52,732 bases of DNA from CAZVFX01 sp964626565 (lineage in GTDB: Bacteria; Myxococcota_A; UBA9042; CAIXZC01): contig CAZVFX010000042.1 in NCBI GenBank assembly GCA_964626565.1, positions 1 through 52,732 on the forward strand, written 5' to 3'. The position numbers and the translations under genes were made by a program. Below, piece by piece: positions 1 through 6,831 of the stretch. The notes under the pieces are model-generated. The model made no database searches, was not told the origin of the DNA, and saw only the letters and a program-made list of their open reading frames with translations. Position 1 is the first letter of the stretch. Each line of letters begins with the position of its first letter.

Positions 1-45
1 TCGGGTTACTTCAAGCAAAGAGCGCCTTGGTTTGCGCTTGATTGA

Positions 46-183
46 GGACTAGGTGGTTGTTGGCATGTCCTTGCGTGCCCGACGGCCGACATCTGCAGTG
101 AATCCGGAGTCTGCTGCACTCCGGCGGTCTGCGGAGAGCCGGGCTACGAGTGCGGGGCTTTCCCCAACGCTTGCGACGGAGCG
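46..183 (+). other. Coding remnant of the 5' part of the LVIVD-repeat gene
   Basis: Read in the same frame as the following propeller gene, this stretch encodes a convincing Cys-rich module (CSESGVCC, then GYECG, then CDGAVECGGC). Such modules normally follow a signal peptide in these secreted proteins. The frame has a stop at 43-45 and no ATG, GTG or TTG between 46 and 183, so the module cannot be translated from a start of its own. The 5' end of the gene, with its signal peptide, appears to have been lost or shifted out of frame here. Alternatively, the contig has a sequence error near its start. Confidence 0.6.
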
Positions 184-2121
184 GTGGAGTGTGGCGGGTG
201 CCCCGAGGGCGAGACCTGCGACACCGGTGCGTGCGGCGACGGCACGTGTGATATCGCCTCCTTCAGTCGGTTCGGCGGATGGGTCACAAACGTCGCTGTT
301 GAAGGAGAGCACGCATACGTTGGCATGGGCTCGGACGGGCTGTCCGTCTTTGATATTTCCAACGACGAGCCGATACTCGTCGGCAAGGTGGGTCTGGCGG
401 GTTGGACGAAGCACATCTTCGTGGAAGATGACCTCGCGTTGGTGTCGTGCAAAGACAACAACCTACCAGGCGACGAGACAGCTCTACACATCGTGGACGT
501 CACTGTGCCCGGTCAGCCCACCGTTATTGGGAGCTACAGCGGCCCCTCCGACATAAAGTCATCCTTTGTCGCCGGGGATCTGGCCCTTGTGGCCGGCTGG
601 TTTGAAGGGCTCTTCATCGTTGACATCAGCGATCCGGCGAACCCGACGACAATCGGCACCTACGACACTCCCGGCAGGGTCACCGCCATCGAAGTGGACG
701 CGGGGTTCGCTTTCGTTGCCGACTTCTACTCCGGAGTCCACGTCCTCGATGTGATCGACCCCACGGAGCCGGTCCACCTTGCCAGCGTCGAATGGGATGG
801 CTACGCATACGATCTGCAGTTGTTCCAGGGTTATCTCTTTGTCACCGTTCTTCTCCCCCAGGACTGGCAGGAACTGGCGGTCCTAGATGTGACCGACCCT
901 TTCGACCCACAAGAGGTCGCCTCGCTCCAATGGCAGGGGGCTGGGGGGAAGCTGGAACTGCTTGATGGTCTTGCCTACGTTGCATCCACTGGCGACACAG
1001 GCAACTGCGTAACCGTCGTTGACATTTCGAATCCTCTCGCGCCGGAAGTGAGCAACGTGTTGGACACGTTCACGACGGCCGCTGGGGTGGCGCCCGATAC
1101 GGATAGGCTGTTCGTTGCGGACGGCGGAGCAGGGCTCGTTGTACTCGCCATGGACGGTGCCTTCGTCGTCGACACGCTGGCTCACTACGATGTGCTGGGG
1201 GGAACCAGGGGCATCGCGCTCAAATGGCCCTTCGCCTACATATCAGAGCACGATCAGATGCACGTAGTTGACATCAGCAACTCGGACGAGCCGGAGATGT
1301 TGGGCGCCATGCTCACCCCCGCCTACAACGGTCAGATCCAGGTTTCCGGTGACTACGCGTACATGTTGAACTCAACAGAAGGACTGATGATTATTGATGT
1401 TAGCGACGAAATGGTCCCGACAATCGTGGCTCAGGTTCCGCTTGAAAAGACCATTCACCTGGCCTTGAACGGGAGCCTGGCCCACGTTGCCGGAGGGCAG
1501 TACCCTTTTTGGGAGCCTTACCTTGCGACGATCGATATGTCGGAGCCGACTGCTCCCACAATCCTCTCCACATTCGTCCTGCCGGAAGTGCCGCGGGACC
1601 TGGACGTCGACCAAGTCGACGCCTATGTTGTCTGTGAAGACGGGGGGCTGGTGGTGCTGGACATCGGCGACCCGTACGCGCCTGTGTCCGTTGCGAACGT
1701 GCACTGGCCTTCCTCCATGTTCGCGATAGATGTACAAGGGAACCATGGATATGTCCTCTATGCCAATATGTGGGAACACGGGATGCTGATCTACGATCTT
1801 GTGGAGCCGGAATCCCCTCACCTTGTCGTACAGTTTCACTTCGACGAGATCGAAATCATTGGACCGGCCAGCGAACTTCAACTGGTGGGGAATACGGCTT
1901 TCATCTTTGGCGGTGGGACAACCGAAGCCAACAAGCATACGATGATGGTGCAGGTCTTAGACGTGTCTGTGCCTACAGACCCGTTGACCGTTGCGGTGCT
2001 GGAGACTGCGACGGCGACCTTCTCGATAGATAAAGAGAGACACGAATTGCTTGGCGGGAAGATGTACTCGGCTCTGGGGGGGCCAGGACTTGGTGTGTTC
2101 GATTTGAGTGGCTGTTGGTAG
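184..2121 (+). CDS. LVIVD-repeat beta-propeller protein, 5' end missing
   Basis: The 645-residue frame begins at a GTG in the middle of a Cys-rich module, so the true start is almost certainly missing. After about 35 residues it consists of LVIVD-type blades of 40-50 residues. Examples are LFIVDISDPANPTTIG, VHVLDVIDPTEPVHL, LAVLDVTDPFDPQEV, MHVVDISNSDEPEML and LVVLDIGDPYAPVSV. LVIVD repeats (PF08309) form an extracellular beta-propeller found in bacterial and archaeal surface proteins. The enzymatic role, if any, is unknown. The last residues (DLSGCW) end cleanly, so the C-terminus looks intact. The next gene follows 52 bp downstream in the same direction. Without a signal peptide the current product could not be exported, so this may be a pseudogene. 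The propeller assignment is strong; the functional status is not. Confidence 0.75.
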   Translation: MECGGCPEGETCDTGACGDGTCDIASFSRFGGWVTNVAVEGEHAYVGMGSDGLSVFDISNDEPILVGKVGLAGWTKHIFVEDDLALVSCKDNNLPGDETALHIVDVTVPGQPTVIGSYSGPSDIKSSFVAGDLALVAGWFEGLFIVDISDPANPTTIGTYDTPGRVTAIEVDAGFAFVADFYSGVHVLDVIDPTEPVHLASVEWDGYAYDLQLFQGYLFVTVLLPQDWQELAVLDVTDPFDPQEVASLQWQGAGGKLELLDGLAYVASTGDTGNCVTVVDISNPLAPEVSNVLDTFTTAAGVAPDTDRLFVADGGAGLVVLAMDGAFVVDTLAHYDVLGGTRGIALKWPFAYISEHDQMHVVDISNSDEPEMLGAMLTPAYNGQIQVSGDYAYMLNSTEGLMIIDVSDEMVPTIVAQVPLEKTIHLALNGSLAHVAGGQYPFWEPYLATIDMSEPTAPTILSTFVLPEVPRDLDVDQVDAYVVCEDGGLVVLDIGDPYAPVSVANVHWPSSMFAIDVQGNHGYVLYANMWEHGMLIYDLVEPESPHLVVQFHFDEIEIIGPASELQLVGNTAFIFGGGTTEANKHTMMVQVLDVSVPTDPLTVAVLETATATFSIDKERHELLGGKMYSALGGPGLGVFDLSGCW

Positions 2122-2173
2122 AGCGGGATGACCCTGGAAGGAGAATTGGTCTTCTCAAGGTGAGAGGCAGACT

Positions 2174-3427
2174 ATGGAGAAGTGGGCAACCGTAGGCGTA
2201 GTCGCTGCGGCAGCATTGCTTGCAGCCGCAAGCCTGTGCTGTGGCAGCAAGAGCGAGCCGGCCGGGGATGGTGGCGAGTGCGGCGCATGTGTCGCGGAGG
2301 ATTCGACGGTCGACGGTCGACGGTCTGACGTGGCGTTGGAAGTCATCGATGCGCCCGGAGCTGGCGACTTGGCCGAGGACACCGTCGATACGTCCGACGC
2401 CCGTGAGGTCAACATCTGCGCGGCTCCCCCACCGCCGGCATGCGGGGAGGGTCAGTCGAAGTGCACGTCCGGCAACACGGAGGTCAGGTTCTGTCAGTTT
2501 TTGGAGGAGACCTGTTCCTGGACATGGTCCGCCCCGGAACCATGCCCCGAAAACACGTTGTGCCAGGAAGACGCCGGCTGTGTGTGCAAGTACGGGGCAT
2601 GCCAGGCGGGCGATGAGTTGGACGAAGCGTGCACCGGCAAGGCGTTGGACTGGTGCCACGAGTGGCAGTGCGACAATGGCTGTTGCTGGGTGGACGATGT
2701 CGATTGTCCGGAATACGGCTGCAACGACTGTATCAACCTGGAGACGGGCGAAATCGTGCTCATGGACGGTGTTTGCCCGGAAGGGTTCATCGACCAACTC
2801 TGCACCCACGATTACTTGTCGGATGAGGGGGAGTGTGTGTACTTGGACAAGCTCGAGGCGGACTTGTGCGATGATGGAGACAAGTGCACTTGGGAGGAAT
2901 GCGATCCTTCCACCGGGGACTGTCTCCACACCTCGGTCTGCGATCCGCTCTGCTGGGGCGAAACGGAAAATGACGCTGACAGCAAGTGCGACGATGGCGA
3001 CGAGTGCACCTACGACTACTGCCAGTACGGCGGTGGGTGGGCAGAATTCTCTCCGTGGCACTCCACGCCGAACCCAGCCGAATTCGACCTGGAGGATCTG
3101 CCTGAGGGTCTGGGCCTGTGCGCCAATGTTGACATCCTCGACTTTGACCTATGCGACGACGGGTCTTTATGCACCGATGATTTCTGTGACCCGGTGACCG
3201 GCTGCTACAATGTTCCGAATGACTCGTGTTGCTCCACGGACCAGGAATGCGTCGACTATCTCGAACCGGGGCCATGCATTGTGGCCAAATGCTACCTGGA
3301 GCAGAACCTATGCTACGAATTGGACGTCGACTGCGACGACGGAGATCCATGCACGACAGACTCGTGCGATGAGAACGCCCCTGACGGGGACGACCCTTGC
3401 GTGCATGAGGTTGTTCCGGATTGTTAG
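2174..3427 (+). CDS. Cys-rich exported protein (probable lipoprotein)
   Basis: This 417-residue protein starts with a charged residue pair, a long hydrophobic stretch (VGVVAAAALLAAASL) and CCGSKSE. That looks like a lipoprotein signal, although the residue before the first Cys is Leu, which is not ideal for signal peptidase II. An Asp/Glu-rich tether follows (residues 30-75), then roughly 330 residues with regularly spaced Cys. The later part has repeated CDDGDxCTxDxC units, for example around residues 235, 275, 320 and 390. Cys this dense in an exported protein implies disulfide-stabilised small modules. No catalytic motif is visible, so a structural or binding role is likely. A purine-rich AGGTGAGAGG lies just upstream of the ATG. 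A 7-bp tandem repeat falls within the tether. Confidence 0.8.
   Translation: MEKWATVGVVAAAALLAAASLCCGSKSEPAGDGGECGACVAEDSTVDGRRSDVALEVIDAPGAGDLAEDTVDTSDAREVNICAAPPPPACGEGQSKCTSGNTEVRFCQFLEETCSWTWSAPEPCPENTLCQEDAGCVCKYGACQAGDELDEACTGKALDWCHEWQCDNGCCWVDDVDCPEYGCNDCINLETGEIVLMDGVCPEGFIDQLCTHDYLSDEGECVYLDKLEADLCDDGDKCTWEECDPSTGDCLHTSVCDPLCWGETENDADSKCDDGDECTYDYCQYGGGWAEFSPWHSTPNPAEFDLEDLPEGLGLCANVDILDFDLCDDGSLCTDDFCDPVTGCYNVPNDSCCSTDQECVDYLEPGPCIVAKCYLEQNLCYELDVDCDDGDPCTTDSCDENAPDGDDPCVHEVVPDC
2304..2324 (+). repeat. Three tandem copies of the heptamer CGACGGT
   Basis: CGACGGT occurs at 2304-2310, 2311-2317 and 2318-2324 without interruption, inside the acidic tether of the Cys-rich protein gene. 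Because the unit is 7 bp, gain or loss of one copy would shift the reading frame. Confidence 0.85.
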
Positions 3428-3454
3428 CGACTGGACGGCCAGAAACTGAACCAC

Positions 3455-3496
3455 GTGTCCTTGTTCACCCCAACGGGACCGGGGTGTCCTTGTTCA
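3455..3496 (+). repeat. Pair of 13-bp direct repeats, probable element end
   Basis: GTGTCCTTGTTCA occurs at 3455-3467 and again at 3484-3496, a 29-bp offset. They lie between the end of the Cys-rich gene and the 3' end of the transposase gene. Paired identical motifs near the end of an IS are often transposase-binding sites. No convincing inverted copy was found on the far side, so this role is inference. Confidence 0.5.
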
Positions 3497-3690
3497 GGGG
3501 CCACGGTACCGGGGTAGAGCCGGTGGTTTGCAGCGAACTGCTCCTTGAAAACCGATGGTAAGGAGGGCGTTTCTTCTTTCTGAAGCGGGATTTCGCTACT
3601 GCTGCCGCGCGAAAGGTCACCGATTCCGCTACGCGGGCAGACCGGTGGCGGGGAGGCGAGCCAACAACCGATAGGAGCAGAAGAGGTCGC

Positions 3691-4404
3691 CTACGCAGCT
3701 TTCTTCAGCCGATAGCCGGTAAGCCGCTGCTCAGCGAAGACCCTTCTTTCGATATCGAGGGGGATGACCTTGGCGGTCCGCTCGGGCTTCTCAACCTGAC
3801 GTCCGGTGTAGATGTCGCCCGGCCGCTGGCCATCGAGCGACATGTGCGGTCGCCAGTTGTTGTACCAGTCGGCAAAGCCGGCGCACAGCCGCTCCAGGTG
3901 GTCGAAGCCCTTGACGAGCGGCACTGGTCGCAACCATTCGTACTTGAGCGTCTCGATGACTCTCTCGGTGACCGCGATGCTGCCGTGTTGACCGACCGCG
4001 CCGAGCCGGTGCTTGACGTTCCACCGATTGAGCAACTCCCGGAACGTCCGGCCGGTGAACACCGAACCCCGGTCGGTGATGATGTGCTTCGGCTGACCGA
4101 GTTTCTCGAAGGCGGCTTCGAGTTCGTCAGCCACCCAGCCGGCGTTAGGGCCGTCGAGTGGCCTGGCGGCGACGACCCGGCGGGAGAAGTGGTCAATGGC
4201 AACCACAACAAACGTGGGCCACAGGCCCCACCGTTTCACCGTGGTGAGGTCGACCGACCAGACGTGATTCGGATACCAGGCCGGAATCGAGCGGGGTTCC
4301 CGGCCGGGCGGCCGCGGACAGGCGCGTGCTGTGAAGGCTGAGGTGGGGCAGAGTCTCCAGTACTGCTTCGCTCCCGGGATGTACACCCTGGAGCTACTCA
4401 GCAC
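3691..4404 (-). CDS. IS transposase, rve/DDE integrase domain, N-terminally truncated
   Basis: The 237-residue frame starts at a GTG. From about residue 48 (NHVWSVDLTTV) to the end it is a typical retroviral-type integrase core of the IS3/IS481 kind. The three catalytic acids are visible: Asp in WSVDLTT, Asp in IITDRGSVF, and Glu in VTERVIETLKYEW. Thirty-five residues separate the second and third, a classic DD(35)E. The motif GAVGQHGSIAVTER and the downstream WYNNWRPHMSLDGQRPG box are also characteristic. Full-length relatives carry a helix-turn-helix N-terminus that is absent here. The upstream frame reaches a TGA near 4465 without recognisable HTH sequence. The catalytic domain may still fold, but the gene is most likely a remnant. 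Confidence 0.75.
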   Translation of the reverse strand: MLSSSRVYIPGAKQYWRLCPTSAFTARACPRPPGREPRSIPAWYPNHVWSVDLTTVKRWGLWPTFVVVAIDHFSRRVVAARPLDGPNAGWVADELEAAFEKLGQPKHIITDRGSVFTGRTFRELLNRWNVKHRLGAVGQHGSIAVTERVIETLKYEWLRPVPLVKGFDHLERLCAGFADWYNNWRPHMSLDGQRPGDIYTGRQVEKPERTAKVIPLDIERRVFAEQRLTGYRLKKAA

Positions 4405-4490
4405 GCCTTCGGAACGCAGTCGCGTCCCTTCGGCGCTCCGTGCCCAGCATCGAGGTGGGTGCCATCATGTCCGGAACAACTTCTCATGCT

Positions 4491-4505
4491 CGGCACAGAG
4501 TGCCG
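4491..4505. other. Short hairpin CGGCAC-aga-GTGCCG
   Basis: A perfect 6-bp inverted repeat with a 3-nt loop in the non-coding part of the IS patch. It may be part of a structured element end together with the stronger hairpin 40 bp downstream. Confidence 0.5.
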
Positions 4506-4544
4506 TAGGGGCCGGCAGTATCGGCTCCGAAGGCATCCTGAGAA

Positions 4545-4572
4545 GCTCGTTTCGGTCCGTCCCGAAACGAGC
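4545..4572. other. Strong 11-bp perfect hairpin
   Basis: GCTCGTTTCGG (4545-4555) and CCGAAACGAGC (4562-4572) are perfectly complementary around a 6-nt loop. No T-run follows on either strand, so it is not an obvious terminator. It lies between the transposase remnant and the truncated DUF2283 gene, in the stretch 4405-4681 that has no gene. It could belong to the mobile element or to a small non-autonomous element. Confidence 0.7.
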
Positions 4573-4681
4573 GAAGCAGGAGCGGGGATTCGGCCCCACC
4601 TCGGCTTCCCATTTCAGGGCTTCCCTGAGAGCCTACTAGATGGCCGGATTTGGCCTCAAGAGCCTTGCCACTGTGCCGCTT

Positions 4682-4804
4682 TCAGGAATCGCACCTTTCT
4701 GCTGTCTCTCGACGAGGGTCCAATAAGTGACGGGGACGGGCACATTTGCTGATATAGAGGATATCCGCTTCTCTGTCATATTCCACGGTCAGCTTCGATG
4801 CCAT
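4682..4804 (-). pseudogene. DUF2283-family gene truncated after about 21 codons
   Basis: From the ATG at 4804 the product begins MASKLTVEYDREADILYISK. This is the hallmark N-terminus of DUF2283 proteins (YDxEADxLYI). The family normally continues with an acidic EES/E-rich stretch and a conserved NPxTGEIxxLE segment. Here the homology ends at Cys21 (4742-4744), and 19 unrelated residues follow to a stop at 4682. The break coincides with the inferred IS boundary. The start overlaps the end of the upstream BECR-like gene by 16 bp, an arrangement typical of a translationally coupled two-gene unit. A DUF2283 gene following a small nuclease-like gene is a recurrent pairing, often suspected to be toxin-antitoxin-like; this is recalled from general knowledge. 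Confidence 0.7.
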
Positions 4805-5114
4805 TCCACCTCTCCTCCCGCCAATCGTCTGGCGACGTAGGCAGTTATGATCCAGTGGCGTCCACCCCGGGCGGCGTCGCTCACCACCACTACCACCACG
4901 TGCTTACCGCCCCGTAGGTTATTATGCCACCGGGAGAAAATCCGTGCACGACTCATTCGGCCGCTCAGTCGCACCTGGTCCGGTTCGCCGAGGGTCTCAC
5001 CCAGCAGACCCCGGTGCTCTGGCAGCAACTCCGGGTGGCGCTTGGCGATGTGCCGCTCCCGCTCCTCAGTCAGGTCGACCTCTCCAGCGAGAAATGGACA
5101 CGGAACCTACTCAT
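4789..5114 (-). pseudogene. Small BECR/RelE-like protein gene with a frameshift near its start
   Basis: The readable frame encodes a compact protein with ERHIAKRHPELLPEHRG, then PDQVRLS, then GGKHVVVVVVSD and WIITAYVARRLAGGEVEW. This His-Pro-Glu...VVVV...TAY layout resembles small BECR-fold (barnase/EndoU/ColicinE5/RelE-like) nucleases found beside DUF2283 genes. The expected start ATG (5112-5114), preceded by a GGGGAGA ribosome site, reads MSRFR. The rest of the protein (CPFLAGEVDL...) is in another frame that has a TAG just upstream. One missing base near 5098 would join the two. As it stands the only in-frame start is a TTG at 5028. The fold assignment is by eye and tentative; the frameshift is directly visible. 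Confidence 0.6.
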
Positions 5115-5434
5115 CACAACATCTCCCCATGCATGGAGCGAGCGACTCAGCCCGACGGCCGAAAGCCACGCTCCTGACCATTTTGCAATATCACGGCAGC
5201 GCTTTGGCAACAACGCAATTGTCGACCCTGGCGGAAAGAGGCCGGGGTATTGATTAAACGTTGATTCCCATGCGCGGAATCAGGTTGAAGTGTGCCCCCA
5301 TGGATTAAGACAACTCGAAAGGGTTGCCCTTTTTCGTTGGCGACGTCACATCCGCACATGCTAGCCCGCCCACCGTCATCTGCCCCGGCGTACCCGCAGT
5401 CTCGCAATCCGCCAACCGGACGGTTGGCTGCCCA
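5115..5434. other. Intergenic region without a recognisable gene
   Basis: About 320 bp between the frameshifted BECR-like gene and the promoter of the next lipoprotein gene. Open frames here have no recognisable protein features. The only structure noted is a short hairpin at 5318-5334. Confidence 0.5.
5318..5334 (+). terminator. Weak terminator-like hairpin
   Basis: AAAGGG-TTG-CCCTTT followed by TT. The 6-bp stem and short T-run are marginal for an intrinsic terminator. Confidence 0.3.
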
Positions 5435-5463
5435 TTGAGGCAAAACCCGCCATCTGGTATCAT
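5435..5463 (+). promoter_or_regulatory. Sigma-70-type promoter for the 5494 lipoprotein gene
   Basis: TTGAGG (5435-5440), a 17-bp spacer, then TATCAT (5458-5463, five of six consensus bases). Transcription would begin near 5470, giving a short leader before the ATG at 5494. Confidence 0.6.
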
Positions 5464-5493
5464 GGATGACGCCGGGACGACATGGGGGGCAAC

Positions 5494-6684
5494 ATGATCC
5501 GAGCTATCGCAGTCTGGGCTGTCACGTGCGCGCTCGTTGCGCTGGCCGCGTGCGGCGGCAAAACCAAGGCCGCACCAGAGATGACCGCGCCGGAAGAGGT
5601 ATCCGCCGACCAGCCGGCCGACCTTGCTCAACCTGACCTGGCGGACCTGGGCCGACCTGACCCGGTCGATGCGCCGGGGGAGGCAAAAGACGACCTTCCC
5701 GGCCCGGAAGACACTGTCGCGGTGGCGGACACACCGGACGAAATCAACGATACCGCACCTGCTGATCTGGTTGAAACATCCGACATTGGACAATCCGAGA
5801 CGGTGTCTCCCCTACCCTGTATTCCGGACCTGCCGGAGGAAGGCAAGAGTTGCTCAGACGCGTTGACCTGCGGATTGGACAAGGGGTGTGGCGGCGCCGA
5901 TGACGTCGAATGCTGGAGCCCATGCATCGAAGGTCTTTCTGAGCTGGCTACGTGGCAGTTCTACCAGCTCGGGTCGTGCTGGGACATTCATTGCGCTGAG
6001 GTCGAGGCTGCTGACTTGGAGTTCTGCCGATGGGATCACTGCCCGTTGGAAGCGATGGCGTGCGCCGGAGGTGCAGGGGAGGCAACCTGCACCGACGTTG
6101 TGGACTGCTTGGTACAGTGTGCCATGGACTTCCAGTCGTGCCCTATGGAGTGCATGGCTGAGGCGAGTAAGGAAACCACGGAAGGCGCCTGCCTCATCGC
6201 TGCCGACGCAAAAGCCCACCCCCTGGAAACCTGGGTCTTGAGTTGTCTGGGCGGCGACGGCGACATGAGTTGCAAGGAAACAAGGGAGTGCTTCTTCGAC
6301 TGCGGCTTCGGCATGGCTGACGGCGAAACCGACCCGCCATGCCTCATCGAGTGCATGAAGAACACTTCGGTGGACGCCATGGAGAAATGGCAGGTGATGA
6401 TGGGGACATTCGACGGCGAAGTGGATCACAGCCTCATGGTCTTGTGCGTGGGCGGCAACGGCGACCTTTCCTGCGGCGACGTGCTCACCTGCTCCGAACC
6501 GTGCGGCCCTGATACTCCGGGCTGTTTCGACGACTGCCTGACCCTTACCGCACCGGAGGCCATCCCCGCGGTACACGATTTCTTCCACTGCATGGAGGAG
6601 TTGTGCCCCATGAACTTCTTTCCTGACTGTCCCTTCGCAGACGAGTGCATGCCCGCTTGCGTCGGGGATGAGCTGCCGGAATAG
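5494..6684 (+). CDS. Cys-rich lipoprotein with internal repeats
   Basis: The ATG at 5494 is preferred over the one at 5482. It follows GGGGGG at the right distance and begins the signal peptide MIRAIAVWAVTCALVALAAC, which ends in a clear LAAC lipobox. Residues 20-110 form an Asp/Glu/Pro-rich tether. The rest (to residue 396) holds several related blocks of about 80-90 residues with the pattern CxGGxGxxxCxxxxxCxxxC. Examples are CLGGDGDMSCKETRECFFDC and CVGGNGDLSCGDVLTCSEPC. Each block probably folds as a small disulfide-bonded helical module. No enzymatic signature is visible, so a surface structural or binding role is the most that can be said. Confidence 0.85.
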   Translation: MIRAIAVWAVTCALVALAACGGKTKAAPEMTAPEEVSADQPADLAQPDLADLGRPDPVDAPGEAKDDLPGPEDTVAVADTPDEINDTAPADLVETSDIGQSETVSPLPCIPDLPEEGKSCSDALTCGLDKGCGGADDVECWSPCIEGLSELATWQFYQLGSCWDIHCAEVEAADLEFCRWDHCPLEAMACAGGAGEATCTDVVDCLVQCAMDFQSCPMECMAEASKETTEGACLIAADAKAHPLETWVLSCLGGDGDMSCKETRECFFDCGFGMADGETDPPCLIECMKNTSVDAMEKWQVMMGTFDGEVDHSLMVLCVGGNGDLSCGDVLTCSEPCGPDTPGCFDDCLTLTAPEAIPAVHDFFHCMEELCPMNFFPDCPFADECMPACVGDELPE

Positions 6685-6831
6685 CAGCCCTGCCTCGGGT
6701 CTTAGCGCTACCGAAATCACGACGCAACATGGGCAATTCACACTTAGCCAACGATATCTCTAGACAAATCACTTCTGCTCGAATACCTCTATCATGCACG
6801 GATCGCGCCGGTGTGCAACGTGGAGGTACGG

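Larger units (their letters stand above)
3447..4741 (-). mobile_element. Degenerate insertion sequence with DDE transposase
   Basis: The core is a minus-strand transposase catalytic domain at 3691-4404. On one side lie the paired 13-bp repeats. On the other, the neighbouring DUF2283 homology stops abruptly at 4742, where the sequence changes (minus strand) to GCCCGTCCCCGTCAC. These two marks are the basis for the approximate limits. No clean terminal inverted repeat or target duplication is visible. The N-terminal half of the transposase is not recognisable, so the element looks inactive. The interval 4405-4741 has no intact gene but contains strong hairpins. Confidence 0.5.

Noticed and set aside
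1973..3061. 362-codon minus-strand frame opposite the Cys-rich gene
   Set aside because: Overlaps two well-supported plus-strand genes; no homology visible.
4331..4752. Plus-strand frames of about 100 codons in the IS patch
   Set aside because: Composition and lack of features suggest chance frames; the minus strand carries the recognisable fragments.
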